DNA of 28,138 bases. Source: CAXBPY01 sp003455275 (GTDB lineage: Bacteria > Bacteroidota > Bacteroidia > Chitinophagales > UBA10324). Location of the stretch: the NCBI GenBank assembly GCA_963977675.1, contig CAXBPY010000041.1, forward strand, positions 1-28,138. Reading direction: 5' to 3'. The translations under genes and the position numbers were made by a program. This document shows, piece by piece, positions 14,242 through 22,377 of this stretch. Under the pieces are notes generated by a model. That model made no database searches. It had not been told where the DNA came from and saw nothing but the letters and a program-made list of their open reading frames with translations. Positions within the stretch are counted from its first letter, which is position 1. The number at the start of each line of letters is the position of its first letter.

Positions 14242-15849
14242 TTAGAATGAAGAAGTGATTCCAAGTTTCACACCGCTGAACGCTGGCTCGTAGCGGCAAA
14301 CACCGCCGGTGCAGTTGTAGCCCTCCACTTGTTTCACATAAGAAATTGTAAATCGTGTAGTGCCTTGGGTGTAACCGAAGAAGAAATTGTAGTAATGATT
14401 TTTCTGAGAAACTTTTTCGTAGTTGGGAGAAATGTTATACATATCAGAAGCAGAGAAAGAAAATTTGGGAGCGATGTTGAATTCAATCAAAGCAAAAGCC
14501 CAGCTTCCATAATCCTGTTTGGTTGAAAGATATTGCAATTCCCAGCGCAAAGATTTTTTCTTAGTGAACTTGTAGGTTGCCTCGAAGAATGGAGCAAGTG
14601 CTTTCACAACTGGAACGCCTGGTTCATTTTGATACACTTCTTGATTGTAAGTAATGCTTTGCAATCCCACCTGCGGACGAAAAGTTTTTCCTTTCGAATA
14701 TTCTACATCGCCATAAATCTCCTGCCACAGATTTGTATTGTCCAGCTTATCTACTTTAGAATAATTAAGTGTAAAGGTCAAGCCCTTCTTCGGGGAAAAA
14801 ACCACATCGCCTTCATACGCCTGCTCGCCGAGATATTGTGTGGCTGCATTGTATCGCGCGAGCAACCGCATGGTGTTTTGGCGCGTGAGTGCAGGAATAT
14901 AATTGAGCACTCCGTTCAGCAATGATTCATTGGGAGAAGTGCGCAACACAAAATCCTCTGTGCGTTTATACTGACCTGTTACGCCAAAACCCTTTCTCGA
15001 ATAAGTGAGTGAAGTGTAAGCCACGCTTCCGTCTTTATCTTCCATTCTGCCTGAATCAGCCACCTCTGCTTCATGCGTTTTATATGCATACTCAGCATAC
15101 CATGTTAGGTTTTCAAATGTGAGTGTGTTGTATGCAGTCATTGCATAAACATTGTAGCGCGGGCAAAACCGCTGGCTGAGTGCGTATCCATTAATTGAAT
15201 TCACCATCAGGTTCATATCTTCCTGGCTAATGGTGCGGTTCATGTAGCCGATGCCGGGGGCGAAATGAAATTTTTTTCCAGCCGAAAAATCTCCTTCGAG
15301 GTTAATTCCTTTCACATCAGGTTTGTAGGTGTCGAAATGATTTTTTTGTCTTCCGGTAAAACCTTTAAGCTTCCAGTGATCATTGATTTTGTAATCGAGT
15401 TTTAAACCAAAGAGCGCATAGTCAACTCCGAGTCCGCGATCTTCATAAGCACGGAAAATAATTCCGCTTCCGATCTGATCGTAAAAGTATCCGCCGGTGA
15501 TAGTAAGGTTCTTAATTTCTTTTGTTAAATACCACATACCAATTCCCTGATCAGAGTAGGCTCCTTTCGGATCGAAGAGATTGCTGTTATGAAAAAACTC
15601 ACCGCGCACTCCTGCGTTGAATCCCATGATGCTGTAATTGACATTGAGCCACACTTCGTCGCTGCTTAGCAGATTATCATACAATGGTGTGTTGCTCGCT
15701 CCAATTGTAGAATCTCGCATGAAGAAATAAGAGTTGACCTGTAAGTCGCCGGCAAGCTGACCCGGTTGTTGCGCATAACACTTTGACCCGCCTCCGAAAA
15801 AATCGGAGCAGATCAGGATGGAAAGCATGACGAGAATAATTTTTTTCAT
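14242..15849 (-). CDS. DUF6029-family outer-membrane beta-barrel protein
   Basis: A 535-residue protein with a signal peptide (residues 1-26, MKKIILVMLSILICSDFFGGG then SKCYAQ) and a mature part made of repeated amphipathic strands with aromatic girdle residues, ending in Phe (GITSSF), as expected for an outer-membrane barrel. The segment GGYFYDQIGSGIIFRAYEDRGLGVDYAL and the C-terminal YNCTGGVCRYEPAFSG match what I recall of the Bacteroidota family DUF6029. C513 and C518 could form an extracellular or periplasmic disulfide. The gene precedes the Omp28-like CxxC lipoprotein with 10 bp between them, so the two are almost certainly an operon and probably act together. The substrate or role is unknown. 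Confidence 0.75.
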   Translation of the reverse strand: MKKIILVMLSILICSDFFGGGSKCYAQQPGQLAGDLQVNSYFFMRDSTIGASNTPLYDNLLSSDEVWLNVNYSIMGFNAGVRGEFFHNSNLFDPKGAYSDQGIGMWYLTKEIKNLTITGGYFYDQIGSGIIFRAYEDRGLGVDYALFGLKLDYKINDHWKLKGFTGRQKNHFDTYKPDVKGINLEGDFSAGKKFHFAPGIGYMNRTISQEDMNLMVNSINGYALSQRFCPRYNVYAMTAYNTLTFENLTWYAEYAYKTHEAEVADSGRMEDKDGSVAYTSLTYSRKGFGVTGQYKRTEDFVLRTSPNESLLNGVLNYIPALTRQNTMRLLARYNAATQYLGEQAYEGDVVFSPKKGLTFTLNYSKVDKLDNTNLWQEIYGDVEYSKGKTFRPQVGLQSITYNQEVYQNEPGVPVVKALAPFFEATYKFTKKKSLRWELQYLSTKQDYGSWAFALIEFNIAPKFSFSASDMYNISPNYEKVSQKNHYYNFFFGYTQGTTRFTISYVKQVEGYNCTGGVCRYEPAFSGVKLGITSSF

Positions 15850-15922
15850 GAACCTTTTAAAATTATTAATGAAGAGAGGACAAGTTTAATGCAGAAGCAC
15901 AAAAATTTTCTTTCAGGAAATG

Positions 15923-15936
15923 TGTTCATTTGAACA
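15923..15936. promoter_or_regulatory. Short inverted repeat upstream of the DUF6029 operon
   Basis: TGTTCA-TT-TGAACA is a perfect 6-bp inverted repeat with a two-base centre, 73 bp before the DUF6029 start in a 142-bp spacer. Its size and symmetry suit a dimeric repressor site. No promoter match lies beside it, so an operator role is speculative. Confidence 0.3.
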
Positions 15937-15991
15937 GATAAAATAATGAGTCATTGAATCATAACAAGAAAAAACGAGAGTTGTTTTCAAA

Positions 15992-17296
15992 TCATGCTCC
16001 TGCCATTTCTTTGATAGCTTTTACTAATTTATCTAACTCAAAAAGTTGTGTGTAAACATTTGGTGAAACACGAATGTGTTTGAAGTGTTCGTATTCAATA
16101 CTGGTTGTATGAATTTTGAATTTATTAAAAAGAGTTGCGTCAATATCCTTCAATTCCATTCCATCAATGTAAAAAGTACCAATACCACAGCCGTACTCAG
16201 GCTTCATTGAGGTATAGAGTCTCACTTTAGGTATATCCTTCACCTTTTCATACCAGTAATTTTTCAAATAACGAAGTCGTGCTTCTTTTTTCTGAATGCC
16301 AATAGCATTATGAAACTCAATTGCATAACCTATTGCTTCCTCGATAGGAAAACTGCGTGTGCCCAGCACTTCAAATTTTCGGATGTCGTCGCTATCAGGC
16401 TTATCGTTTGCAAACAATGGCCAGATATTTTTTATTTTATCCTTCTTCATCCATAACATTCCGGAACCAATGGGAGCACAAAGCCACTTGTGTAATGCAG
16501 TGCCCCAATAGTCTACACCCAATTCAGGAATTTTATAATCAATATGACAGAAACTGTGAGCGGAGTCGCAAACAAATTCTACCGAAGGATTTTTTGCACG
16601 CACAGCGTCCGTAATTTTTTTTACGGGAATAAATTGTCCGCACCAATTGATGCAATGTGTAAAGTGAACAATTTTTGTTTTGTCAGTAACTGCATCTGTA
16701 TACAACTTCACAAAATAATCATCGTTCTCCTGAGGAAGAATTAAATCCAGCCATATAAGTTTAATACCTTCTCTTTTTTCGCGCTGGCTCCAAGCATGCA
16801 TCATATTGGGGTAATCCTGTTTACATAACACCACTTCATCGCCTGCTTTTAAATTCAATCCAAAAATTATTGTCTCCAGCGCTTCGCTTGCGTTTCGGTT
16901 TATTGCAATTTCTTCCGATGAAACCCCTGCAAGTGAAGCAAGGTTTTCGCGCAATGGTTCACGGCCCATATCAAGTGTTCGCCACATATAGTAAGTGGGC
17001 GCCTCGCATGCTAATCGGTTATACTTATCCAGCATATCCTGAACTATAATTGGTGATGGGCTCACACCGCCATTATTAAGATTGATGATAGAAGGTGAAA
17101 CAGAATAGGCCAGGCGGATCTGCCGCCAATATTCTTCATCTGTAACTGCATCAGTTATTGTCTTATGATCGAAAGATCTCAGCTTGCCAATCACTTCGCT
17201 GGCTCTTGCTTTTTGAAGAAAGGAAGGAAATGCAATACCGGTAACTGAAGTTACAGCCGCTGCACGAATAAAATTTCTTCGTGAATTGTTTTCCAT
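15992..17296 (-). CDS. Tat-exported class V aminotransferase-fold PLP enzyme (isopenicillin-N-epimerase-like)
   Basis: A 434-residue PLP enzyme with a twin-arginine signal at its N-terminus: SRRNFIRAAAVTSVTGIAFPSF (R6-R7), then ARAS as a likely cleavage site, so it should be folded with cofactor in the cytoplasm and exported. The fold-type I layout is clear: NLNNGGVSPSP at the start, the PLP-phosphate/ring contact region NRNASEALE, the aspartate that pairs with the pyridine nitrogen (D244 in VCDSAHS), and the Schiff-base lysine K270 in TALHKWLCAPIGSG. It resembles the isopenicillin-N-epimerase / cysteine-desulfurase branch of class V enzymes; no substrate can be read from sequence. A second class V enzyme is transcribed divergently from the other side of a 225-bp spacer. 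Confidence 0.85.
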   Translation of the reverse strand: MENNSRRNFIRAAAVTSVTGIAFPSFLQKARASEVIGKLRSFDHKTITDAVTDEEYWRQIRLAYSVSPSIINLNNGGVSPSPIIVQDMLDKYNRLACEAPTYYMWRTLDMGREPLRENLASLAGVSSEEIAINRNASEALETIIFGLNLKAGDEVVLCKQDYPNMMHAWSQREKREGIKLIWLDLILPQENDDYFVKLYTDAVTDKTKIVHFTHCINWCGQFIPVKKITDAVRAKNPSVEFVCDSAHSFCHIDYKIPELGVDYWGTALHKWLCAPIGSGMLWMKKDKIKNIWPLFANDKPDSDDIRKFEVLGTRSFPIEEAIGYAIEFHNAIGIQKKEARLRYLKNYWYEKVKDIPKVRLYTSMKPEYGCGIGTFYIDGMELKDIDATLFNKFKIHTTSIEYEHFKHIRVSPNVYTQLFELDKLVKAIKEMAGA

Positions 17297-17521
17297 GGAA
17301 AGAAAAATTTGTTGGCGTTAATGTAATTGAATTTCGGTTTGAAGAATTATCCGATCTGTAATAAATATTCTATTGTACTTTTTGTTTTAATGAAAATATG
17401 AAAAAGTAAAAATGGTTAATACAATACTCCGATAAAATCTGCGGACTCAGTTTCATTAATAATCCGGACTACATGCTTGATTGAAAGAAAAAATATTTTG
17501 TGCGTCTTAATTTTTTCTGAT
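17297..17521. other. Divergent intergenic region between the two aminotransferases
   Basis: A 225-bp AT-rich spacer that should carry both promoters. Near-matches to the -7 consensus exist (TACTTTTTG at 17378-17386, with one extra T; ATATTTTG near 17493-17500), but none is exact with a proper -33. I see no hairpin or operator of note. Confidence 0.4.
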
Positions 17522-18718
17522 ATGAATTCACTTCCTCCTTACTCTAAATATGCAAACCTTTGGCCGCTTGAAGGCAAAACAGTTTTTCTCAATCACGGTT
17601 CCTTTGGGTCCACTCCTCTTGCTATTTTAAAAAAGCAAGATGAATATCGAATGCGCATGGAAGCAGAGCCTGTTCGGTACATGATTACCGAGCTGGAAGA
17701 TGTTTTGTGGAACAGCAAATCAATACTTGCCGCTTTTGTTGGGGCAAAGGCAAAAGATCTTGTTTTCATTCCGAATGCAACCTATGGAGTGAATACAGTT
17801 TTAAATAATTTTAATTTGAAAGAAGGCGATGAGGTAATCACACACAACCATGCATATGGAGCGTGCTGGAATACGCTTCAATATTATGTTGAGAAAGCAA
17901 AAGCAAAACTTATTGTTGCAGAAATTCCATTCCCGCTTAAATCAGAAGATGAAATTGTGGAATCAATCATAAAAAGTGTTACATCGAAAACAAAACTTGC
18001 AATGATTGATCATGTAACCTCAGCAACCGGAATAATTTTCCCGATAAAAAAAATTACAGATGCTTTACACGAAAAAGGAGTCGAAGTTCTCATTGATGGA
18101 GCGCATGCACCGGGAATGCTCGAATTAAATATTGATTTCATTGGTGCCGAATACTACACAGGCAATTGTCATAAATGGATTTGCTCTCCTAAAGGATCTG
18201 CTGTGCTTCATGTTCGGGAAGACAAACAAAAAGGATTTCGGCCGCTTACTGTAAGTCATGTTTATGATAAAAAAGTTGGCGACAAATTATGGTCATCACA
18301 TTTTTTCTGGCCCGGCACTTCCGACTATTCAGCATATGCGTGTGTAGGTGATACCATTGAATATGTTGGTTCGATAATGAATGATTGGAAAGATCTTCGC
18401 AACTATAATCACAACCTTGTAGTGCAAGGAAGAAAAATTTTACTTGAAGCATTAAACGCTGAAGCACCTTGTCCTGAATCTATGCTTGGCAACCTTGCCA
18501 CCGTTCCATTGAAACTTACATTCAACGCGCCGGAATCATTTTTCAATTATATCCATCCGCTCTGGCAAACATTGATGAATGATTACAATATTCAGGTTCC
18601 AATTTTTGGGTGGTCGCGCACAAACCCAAAATGGTGGCTACGAATTGCAACCCAGGCATACAATTCAATTGAACAAGTTCAATACCTGGCGCAAGCACTG
18701 AAAAAAGAATTGCACTGA
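17522..18718 (+). CDS. Class V aminotransferase-fold PLP enzyme (isopenicillin-N-epimerase-like), cytoplasmic
   Basis: A 398-residue enzyme. The frame opens with a TTG at 17477, but the ATG at 17522 is preferred because it yields the usual family N-terminus MNSLPPYSKYANLWPLEGKTVFLNHGSFGSTP. Fold-type I motifs: FIPNATYGVNTVL (PLP phosphate region), D192 and H195 in IDGAHAPGM, and Schiff-base lysine K218 in TGNCHKWICSPKGS. The C-terminal small domain ends with WWLRIATQAYNSIEQVQYL, as in isopenicillin-N-epimerase-like proteins. It has no signal peptide. It is related to the divergent Tat-exported enzyme but far from identical, so this is an old duplication or two separately acquired relatives. 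Reaction and substrate are undetermined; a role in D-amino-acid or cysteine chemistry would only be a guess. Confidence 0.87.
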   Translation: MNSLPPYSKYANLWPLEGKTVFLNHGSFGSTPLAILKKQDEYRMRMEAEPVRYMITELEDVLWNSKSILAAFVGAKAKDLVFIPNATYGVNTVLNNFNLKEGDEVITHNHAYGACWNTLQYYVEKAKAKLIVAEIPFPLKSEDEIVESIIKSVTSKTKLAMIDHVTSATGIIFPIKKITDALHEKGVEVLIDGAHAPGMLELNIDFIGAEYYTGNCHKWICSPKGSAVLHVREDKQKGFRPLTVSHVYDKKVGDKLWSSHFFWPGTSDYSAYACVGDTIEYVGSIMNDWKDLRNYNHNLVVQGRKILLEALNAEAPCPESMLGNLATVPLKLTFNAPESFFNYIHPLWQTLMNDYNIQVPIFGWSRTNPKWWLRIATQAYNSIEQVQYLAQALKKELH

Positions 18719-18737
18719 TGTGAAACTGTTTTCATAC

Positions 18738-18779
18738 AAACAAAAACGGCTCACATAATTATGTGAGCCGTTTTTGTTT
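18738..18779. terminator. Bidirectional intrinsic terminator, 42-bp perfect palindrome
   Basis: The sequence from 18738 to 18779 is its own reverse complement, centred on AATT. The stem core ACGGCTCACATAA is GC-containing and is flanked by an A-run on one side and a T-run on the other, so RNA from either strand forms a hairpin followed by U residues. It sits 19 bp after the plus-strand aminotransferase stop and 14 bp before the convergent OmpA-family stop, and so serves both genes. Confidence 0.92.
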
Positions 18780-18793
18780 AATTCAAGGAAAAA

Positions 18794-20545
18794 TTATTTG
18801 TCAGTCTTCGGGTCGAATACTCTGAATTCAACGCGACGATTGTAATACTGCTGTCCTTCGTATTTCTCGTTATAACCATCCGGCAGGTTCTTAATCAAAT
18901 TATCTGTTTCGCCACTATGCTTTGTTATAATTCTATTAGGATCTATACCATAATTATCAACTAAGAATTTTTTAGCATTGTTTACACGACGGGTAGAAAG
19001 ATCTTCGTTGTATGAGTTGGAAGCACGGATGTCAGTATTGCCTGTGGCAACAATTTTCAAATCAGGATACATCTTCATAACAGTAGCAATATATTTCATA
19101 CGCTCATACATTTCAGGCTTAATGAAATCTTTGTCCAGATCAAAGAAGATCATTGGCAACCACCAATATCCACCTTTACCTGATCCACCGCCGGTATCTG
19201 TAATTGTTTTTCCGTTTGCATCAACCAATGTTCCCGGAGGAGTGTTTGGTTCCTGATCCTGAAAATCCGGAACGCCATCTTTATCGCTATCAACCGGAAC
19301 ACCATCGCCTCCAACTTTTGCACCTTCTGGTGAGAATGGATCTTTATCTAAATAATCAGGAACGCCATCATGATCAGAATCTTTGGTGACGCCATGTGTA
19401 TCTACAATTGCTCCCGGGGCTGTAGCAGGTTCACGATCCAGTTGATTTACAACTCCGTCATCATCGGTGTCAACTAACTGATCAACATTTTTCTTTTCTA
19501 AAGTTTGAATTGCGTCATAGGTATAGTCTTCAGGATTCTGCCAATAGAGTGGTTCTACTCTTTTTTTACCACCAAGATAAACACCAAGTGATGCACTAAG
19601 ATAATGATAGGTATCAAAATTTCCTGTTAGCACAGGATCAGAAGATGGATGTTCTTGCCAACGCTGACCATCTATTAAATCATCATTGGTAATAGTAATT
19701 TTTTCCATCAAAGTAAGATCGATATTGCGGCTTAAGTGAAATCCCATTCCTATGCTTGATGTAACAATTGGTTTAGTTACACGATCTAAAAATTTAGGTT
19801 GATCTGGTTGTCCTTCACCTGAAGTTTCATAAGTGTTATCCATCATCGCTTTCAAGGCAGATAATGTTTGCTTATGCGTAGTGTATGTACCATTGGTATA
19901 TACAGAAAGAAAGTCATATCGATTTCCACTGGCATCAAGTGCATTCATTTTAGTAAGATAAATCATAGCACCGCCACCGAGTCCTCCATAAATATTTACC
20001 TTTCTGTCGCGGGAGACTTTGTGATAACCAATATTGTTTATCGTCAATACCAATTGAGCATTTACTTCATCGATATTGGTTTTGTAGTTGTAATAAAACA
20101 CACCACCATGACCGAGATAATCAGTAGCAGGTTTAAATCCATTCAGTACCGGATTGTTTGATAAACCGGTATTGCCCTGCCAATTTAATCCCTTTGCATT
20201 TCCATGTAACACTTGTCCTTTAATGCTTACAGCGTAGCCAAGAGATTTACGAACTTCAAGTCCCATTCCCATTCCGCCCTGAGAAGAAACATCACCACTC
20301 ACGAATAATAAACCTCCATTAACAGCAACTTCCCATTTATTTTTTGGCTTAGGAGGGAAGATATATTGTGCCTTTTCAAAATCTTTTTGTTGCTGCATGT
20401 TGTGTTTGGAAATAACAGTACTATCCCCAAGAACATCGCGGTAGATCGGAAGAATTGGTTTGTAACCATCAGGTGTCTGAGCAAATGAATTCAGACATAT
20501 GATTCCGAGTAAAATTGTTAGGGTTGAAAAGTAAAATTTTCTCAT
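18794..20545 (-). CDS. OmpA-family outer-membrane protein with thrombospondin type-3 repeats
   Basis: A 583-residue protein anchoring the outer membrane to peptidoglycan. Order: signal peptide (1-22, MRKFYFSTLTILLGIICLNSFA); an N-terminal barrel region (about 70-340) of alternating amphipathic strands (for example KWEVAVNGGLLFVSGDVSS, VNIYGGLGGGAMIYLTK); three or four Asp-rich thrombospondin type-3 repeats (about 350-450: DTDDDGVVNQLDREP, DSDHDGVPDYLDKDP, DSDKDGVPDFQDQEP), likely calcium-binding; and a C-terminal OmpA domain (about 465-575) with IFFDLDKDFIKP, TGNTDIRASNSYNEDLSTRRVNNAKKFL and YNRRVEFRV. The usual GHTD is GNTD here, while the Asp and the downstream Arg that contact diaminopimelate are kept. 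It has its own consensus promoter and shares a bidirectional terminator, so it is probably monocistronic and well expressed. Confidence 0.92.
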   Translation of the reverse strand: MRKFYFSTLTILLGIICLNSFAQTPDGYKPILPIYRDVLGDSTVISKHNMQQQKDFEKAQYIFPPKPKNKWEVAVNGGLLFVSGDVSSQGGMGMGLEVRKSLGYAVSIKGQVLHGNAKGLNWQGNTGLSNNPVLNGFKPATDYLGHGGVFYYNYKTNIDEVNAQLVLTINNIGYHKVSRDRKVNIYGGLGGGAMIYLTKMNALDASGNRYDFLSVYTNGTYTTHKQTLSALKAMMDNTYETSGEGQPDQPKFLDRVTKPIVTSSIGMGFHLSRNIDLTLMEKITITNDDLIDGQRWQEHPSSDPVLTGNFDTYHYLSASLGVYLGGKKRVEPLYWQNPEDYTYDAIQTLEKKNVDQLVDTDDDGVVNQLDREPATAPGAIVDTHGVTKDSDHDGVPDYLDKDPFSPEGAKVGGDGVPVDSDKDGVPDFQDQEPNTPPGTLVDANGKTITDTGGGSGKGGYWWLPMIFFDLDKDFIKPEMYERMKYIATVMKMYPDLKIVATGNTDIRASNSYNEDLSTRRVNNAKKFLVDNYGIDPNRIITKHSGETDNLIKNLPDGYNEKYEGQQYYNRRVEFRVFDPKTDK

Positions 20546-20594
20546 GTGTCGTAAAAATTGTTAATTGTATTCGATGGGGGCTTTTCCTTGGTTT

Positions 20595-20625
20595 CAAAAG
20601 TAAAATTAGTTTTCACATTTTCAAA
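20595..20625 (-). promoter_or_regulatory. Promoter of the OmpA-family gene
   Basis: Read on the minus strand: TTTG (20625-20622), a 19-base spacer, TACTTTTG (20602-20595). Both elements match the Bacteroidota consensus at the ideal distance. The leader would be about 40-45 bases before the ATG at 20545. Confidence 0.75.
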
Positions 20626-20679
20626 TCATGAAAAAGCAATGTTAATTTTTCCTATTAGCAGAGTTCGAATATGAAAGGG

Positions 20680-21654
20680 CTACTTCTTCCTTTCAGTAGT
20701 AAAAAGGACTAACCGGGAGAGTGAATCCCGTGCAGGAGTTTCTGCGAATTGGTTAATGATATTAATTGCCTCGTCCTTGTACTGATTCATTTTTTCAGAT
20801 GCATAACTAATTCCTTTTTTTTCTTTTATCATTTCAATTACATCTTCAACTTTATCAGGTTCTTTACTGTGATTCTTTATAATAGAAACAATTTTTTTTC
20901 TCTCAGCCGAAGTACAGTTATTTAATGTAAAAATAAGCGGGAGTGTTATTTTCTTTTCCTTTAAATCAAGGCCATGAGGTTTTCCGGTGTCATCGTTTCC
21001 AAGGTCTAGTAAATCATCTTTTATCTGAAAAGCAATTCCAACCTTTTCTCCGAACAAGCGCATCATTTCAATTTCTTTTTCACTTGCCCCAGATGATGCT
21101 GCGCCTACTGCGCAGGCCGAAGAAATAAGTGATGCTGTTTTTTGCCTTATTATTTCAAAATAAATTTCTTCACTTATGTTTAACTTCCTTGTTTTTTCAA
21201 TTTGCAATAATTCGCCTTCACTCATTTCGCGAACGGCATTAGAAACAATTTCAAGTAAGCGAAAATCCTTATTCCCGACTGATAACAGAAGCCCTTTTGA
21301 TAAAAGATAATCTCCAACAAGAACGGCAATTTTATTTTTCCATATTGCATTGATAGAAAAAAATCCTCTTCTCTCATCGGCATCATCTACCACATCATCA
21401 TGGACAAGTGTGGCTGTATGAAGTAATTCAATCAAGGAAGCACCTCGATATGTTGATTCTGAAATTTGCCCGCAAACCGAAGCAGAAAGAAAAACGAACA
21501 TCGGCCTTACTTTTTTCCCTTTCTGTTTTACTATGTAATTCATTATGGTGTCAAGCAAGGGAGTCTTGCTCTTCATTGCCAATCTGAATTTTTCTTCAAA
21601 GATTCTTAATTCATTTTCAATTGGCTTTCGGATATCTTCCAGAGATGGCTGCAT
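20680..21654 (-). CDS. Long-chain polyprenyl diphosphate synthase
   Basis: A trans-prenyltransferase that adds isopentenyl units to an allylic diphosphate to make the side chain of menaquinone. The 324 residues are typical for the IspB/HepT-like group. Motifs: GKKVRP (46-51), first Asp-rich motif DDVVD (86-90) in TLVHDDVVDDADERRG, GEL and the lysine of QKTASL (K172), and second Asp-rich motif DDLLD (213-217) in GIAFQIKDDLLD. The N-terminus has MQPSLEDIRKPIENEL, typical for Bacteroidota. Small-to-medium residues precede the first motif (LIELLHTATL), which fits a long product; chain length cannot be fixed from this. Its start is 5 bp after the stop of the DUF3109 gene, so the two are an operon. 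Confidence 0.92.
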   Translation of the reverse strand: MQPSLEDIRKPIENELRIFEEKFRLAMKSKTPLLDTIMNYIVKQKGKKVRPMFVFLSASVCGQISESTYRGASLIELLHTATLVHDDVVDDADERRGFFSINAIWKNKIAVLVGDYLLSKGLLLSVGNKDFRLLEIVSNAVREMSEGELLQIEKTRKLNISEEIYFEIIRQKTASLISSACAVGAASSGASEKEIEMMRLFGEKVGIAFQIKDDLLDLGNDDTGKPHGLDLKEKKITLPLIFTLNNCTSAERKKIVSIIKNHSKEPDKVEDVIEMIKEKKGISYASEKMNQYKDEAINIINQFAETPARDSLSRLVLFTTERKK

Positions 21655-21659
21655 GACAA

Positions 21660-22256
21660 TTAGTTCTCCTTCTTATTTAATTCTGATTTCTCTTCTATAA
21701 ATTTTGCAGCGCCTTCTAATTGAGTAAACCAATCCTGACCATATTTCCGGATCAATGCATTTTTTACAAACTGGTAAACCGGAACACCTAACTGTTTGCC
21801 ATGCGAGCATGCAGGGGAACAAATTTTCCATCGCTCGTAATTTACTGCATCATAATTTTTATAAGATTTAATTCTAACTGGATATAAATGACATGAAATG
21901 GGTTTTTGAAAGTCTGTTTTTCCCTCTTTGTAGGCTTTTTCAATGGCACATTTTGCTACTTCATTTTCAAAATATACATAAGCACATCTGCCTTTTCCGT
22001 TGATTAATGGTGTTACAAAATCTCCATCAGAATCTACCAACCATTTTCCGAGTTTTTCAATTACCGAAATTCCGTCCTGCTCCATGTAAGGCTTTACTTT
22101 TGAAAAAATTTCCTCCAATATCTGCGTTTCATTCGGGTTTAATGGGGCCCCGGATTCGCCGGCCACGCAACATTCGCCTTTACATTTTTGGAGATTGCAT
22201 ACAAACTCTTTCTCAATAAGATCATCAGATACAATTGTATTATCAATTAAAATCAT
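21660..22256 (-). CDS. DUF3109 cysteine-rich protein
   Basis: A 198-residue cytoplasmic protein. The frame opens at a TTG at 22265; the ATG at 22256 gives the family-like start MILIDNTIVSDDLIEKEFVC. It has nine cysteines in a pattern suited to a metal centre: C20, C25, C29-C30 in VCNLQKCKGECC, then RCAYVYF, KCAIE, PISCHLYPVRI, and ICSPAC. This corresponds to the DUF3109 family (distantly like YkgJ-type Fe-S/Zn proteins), common across Bacteroidota. Its function is unknown. It precedes the polyprenyl synthase with a 5-bp gap and is divergent from the GxxExxY gene. A metal-binding role is inferred from the cysteines only. Confidence 0.85.
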   Translation of the reverse strand: MILIDNTIVSDDLIEKEFVCNLQKCKGECCVAGESGAPLNPNETQILEEIFSKVKPYMEQDGISVIEKLGKWLVDSDGDFVTPLINGKGRCAYVYFENEVAKCAIEKAYKEGKTDFQKPISCHLYPVRIKSYKNYDAVNYERWKICSPACSHGKQLGVPVYQFVKNALIRKYGQDWFTQLEGAAKFIEEKSELNKKEN

Positions 22257-22321
22257 GGCCGGCAAATATGGCTTTTATCCTCTTGTGGAATTAATGTTTG
22301 AAAGTCAGATGAAAAAATTCC

Positions 22322-22354
22322 TTTGTCTGTCTCAAATTTTTTACTATACTTTTG
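22322..22354 (+). promoter_or_regulatory. Promoter of the GxxExxY gene
   Basis: TTTG (22322-22325), a 21-base spacer and TACTTTTG (22347-22354) match the Bacteroidota consensus. The expected transcription start leaves a leader of about 15-20 bases before the ATG at 22378. Confidence 0.65.
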
Positions 22355-22377
22355 TGTCCCTTTTTAAAACAGGCATT

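Noticed and set aside
14533..14925. 130-codon plus-strand frame inside the DUF6029 gene
   Set aside because: It is antisense to a barrel gene with a clear signal peptide and C-terminal Phe; the translation is irregular and lacks any family feature.
20673..20694. Terminator at the end of the polyprenyl synthase gene (GAAAGG/CCTTTC)
   Set aside because: The stem is only 6 bp, overlaps the stop codon and is not followed by a T-run in the direction of transcription.
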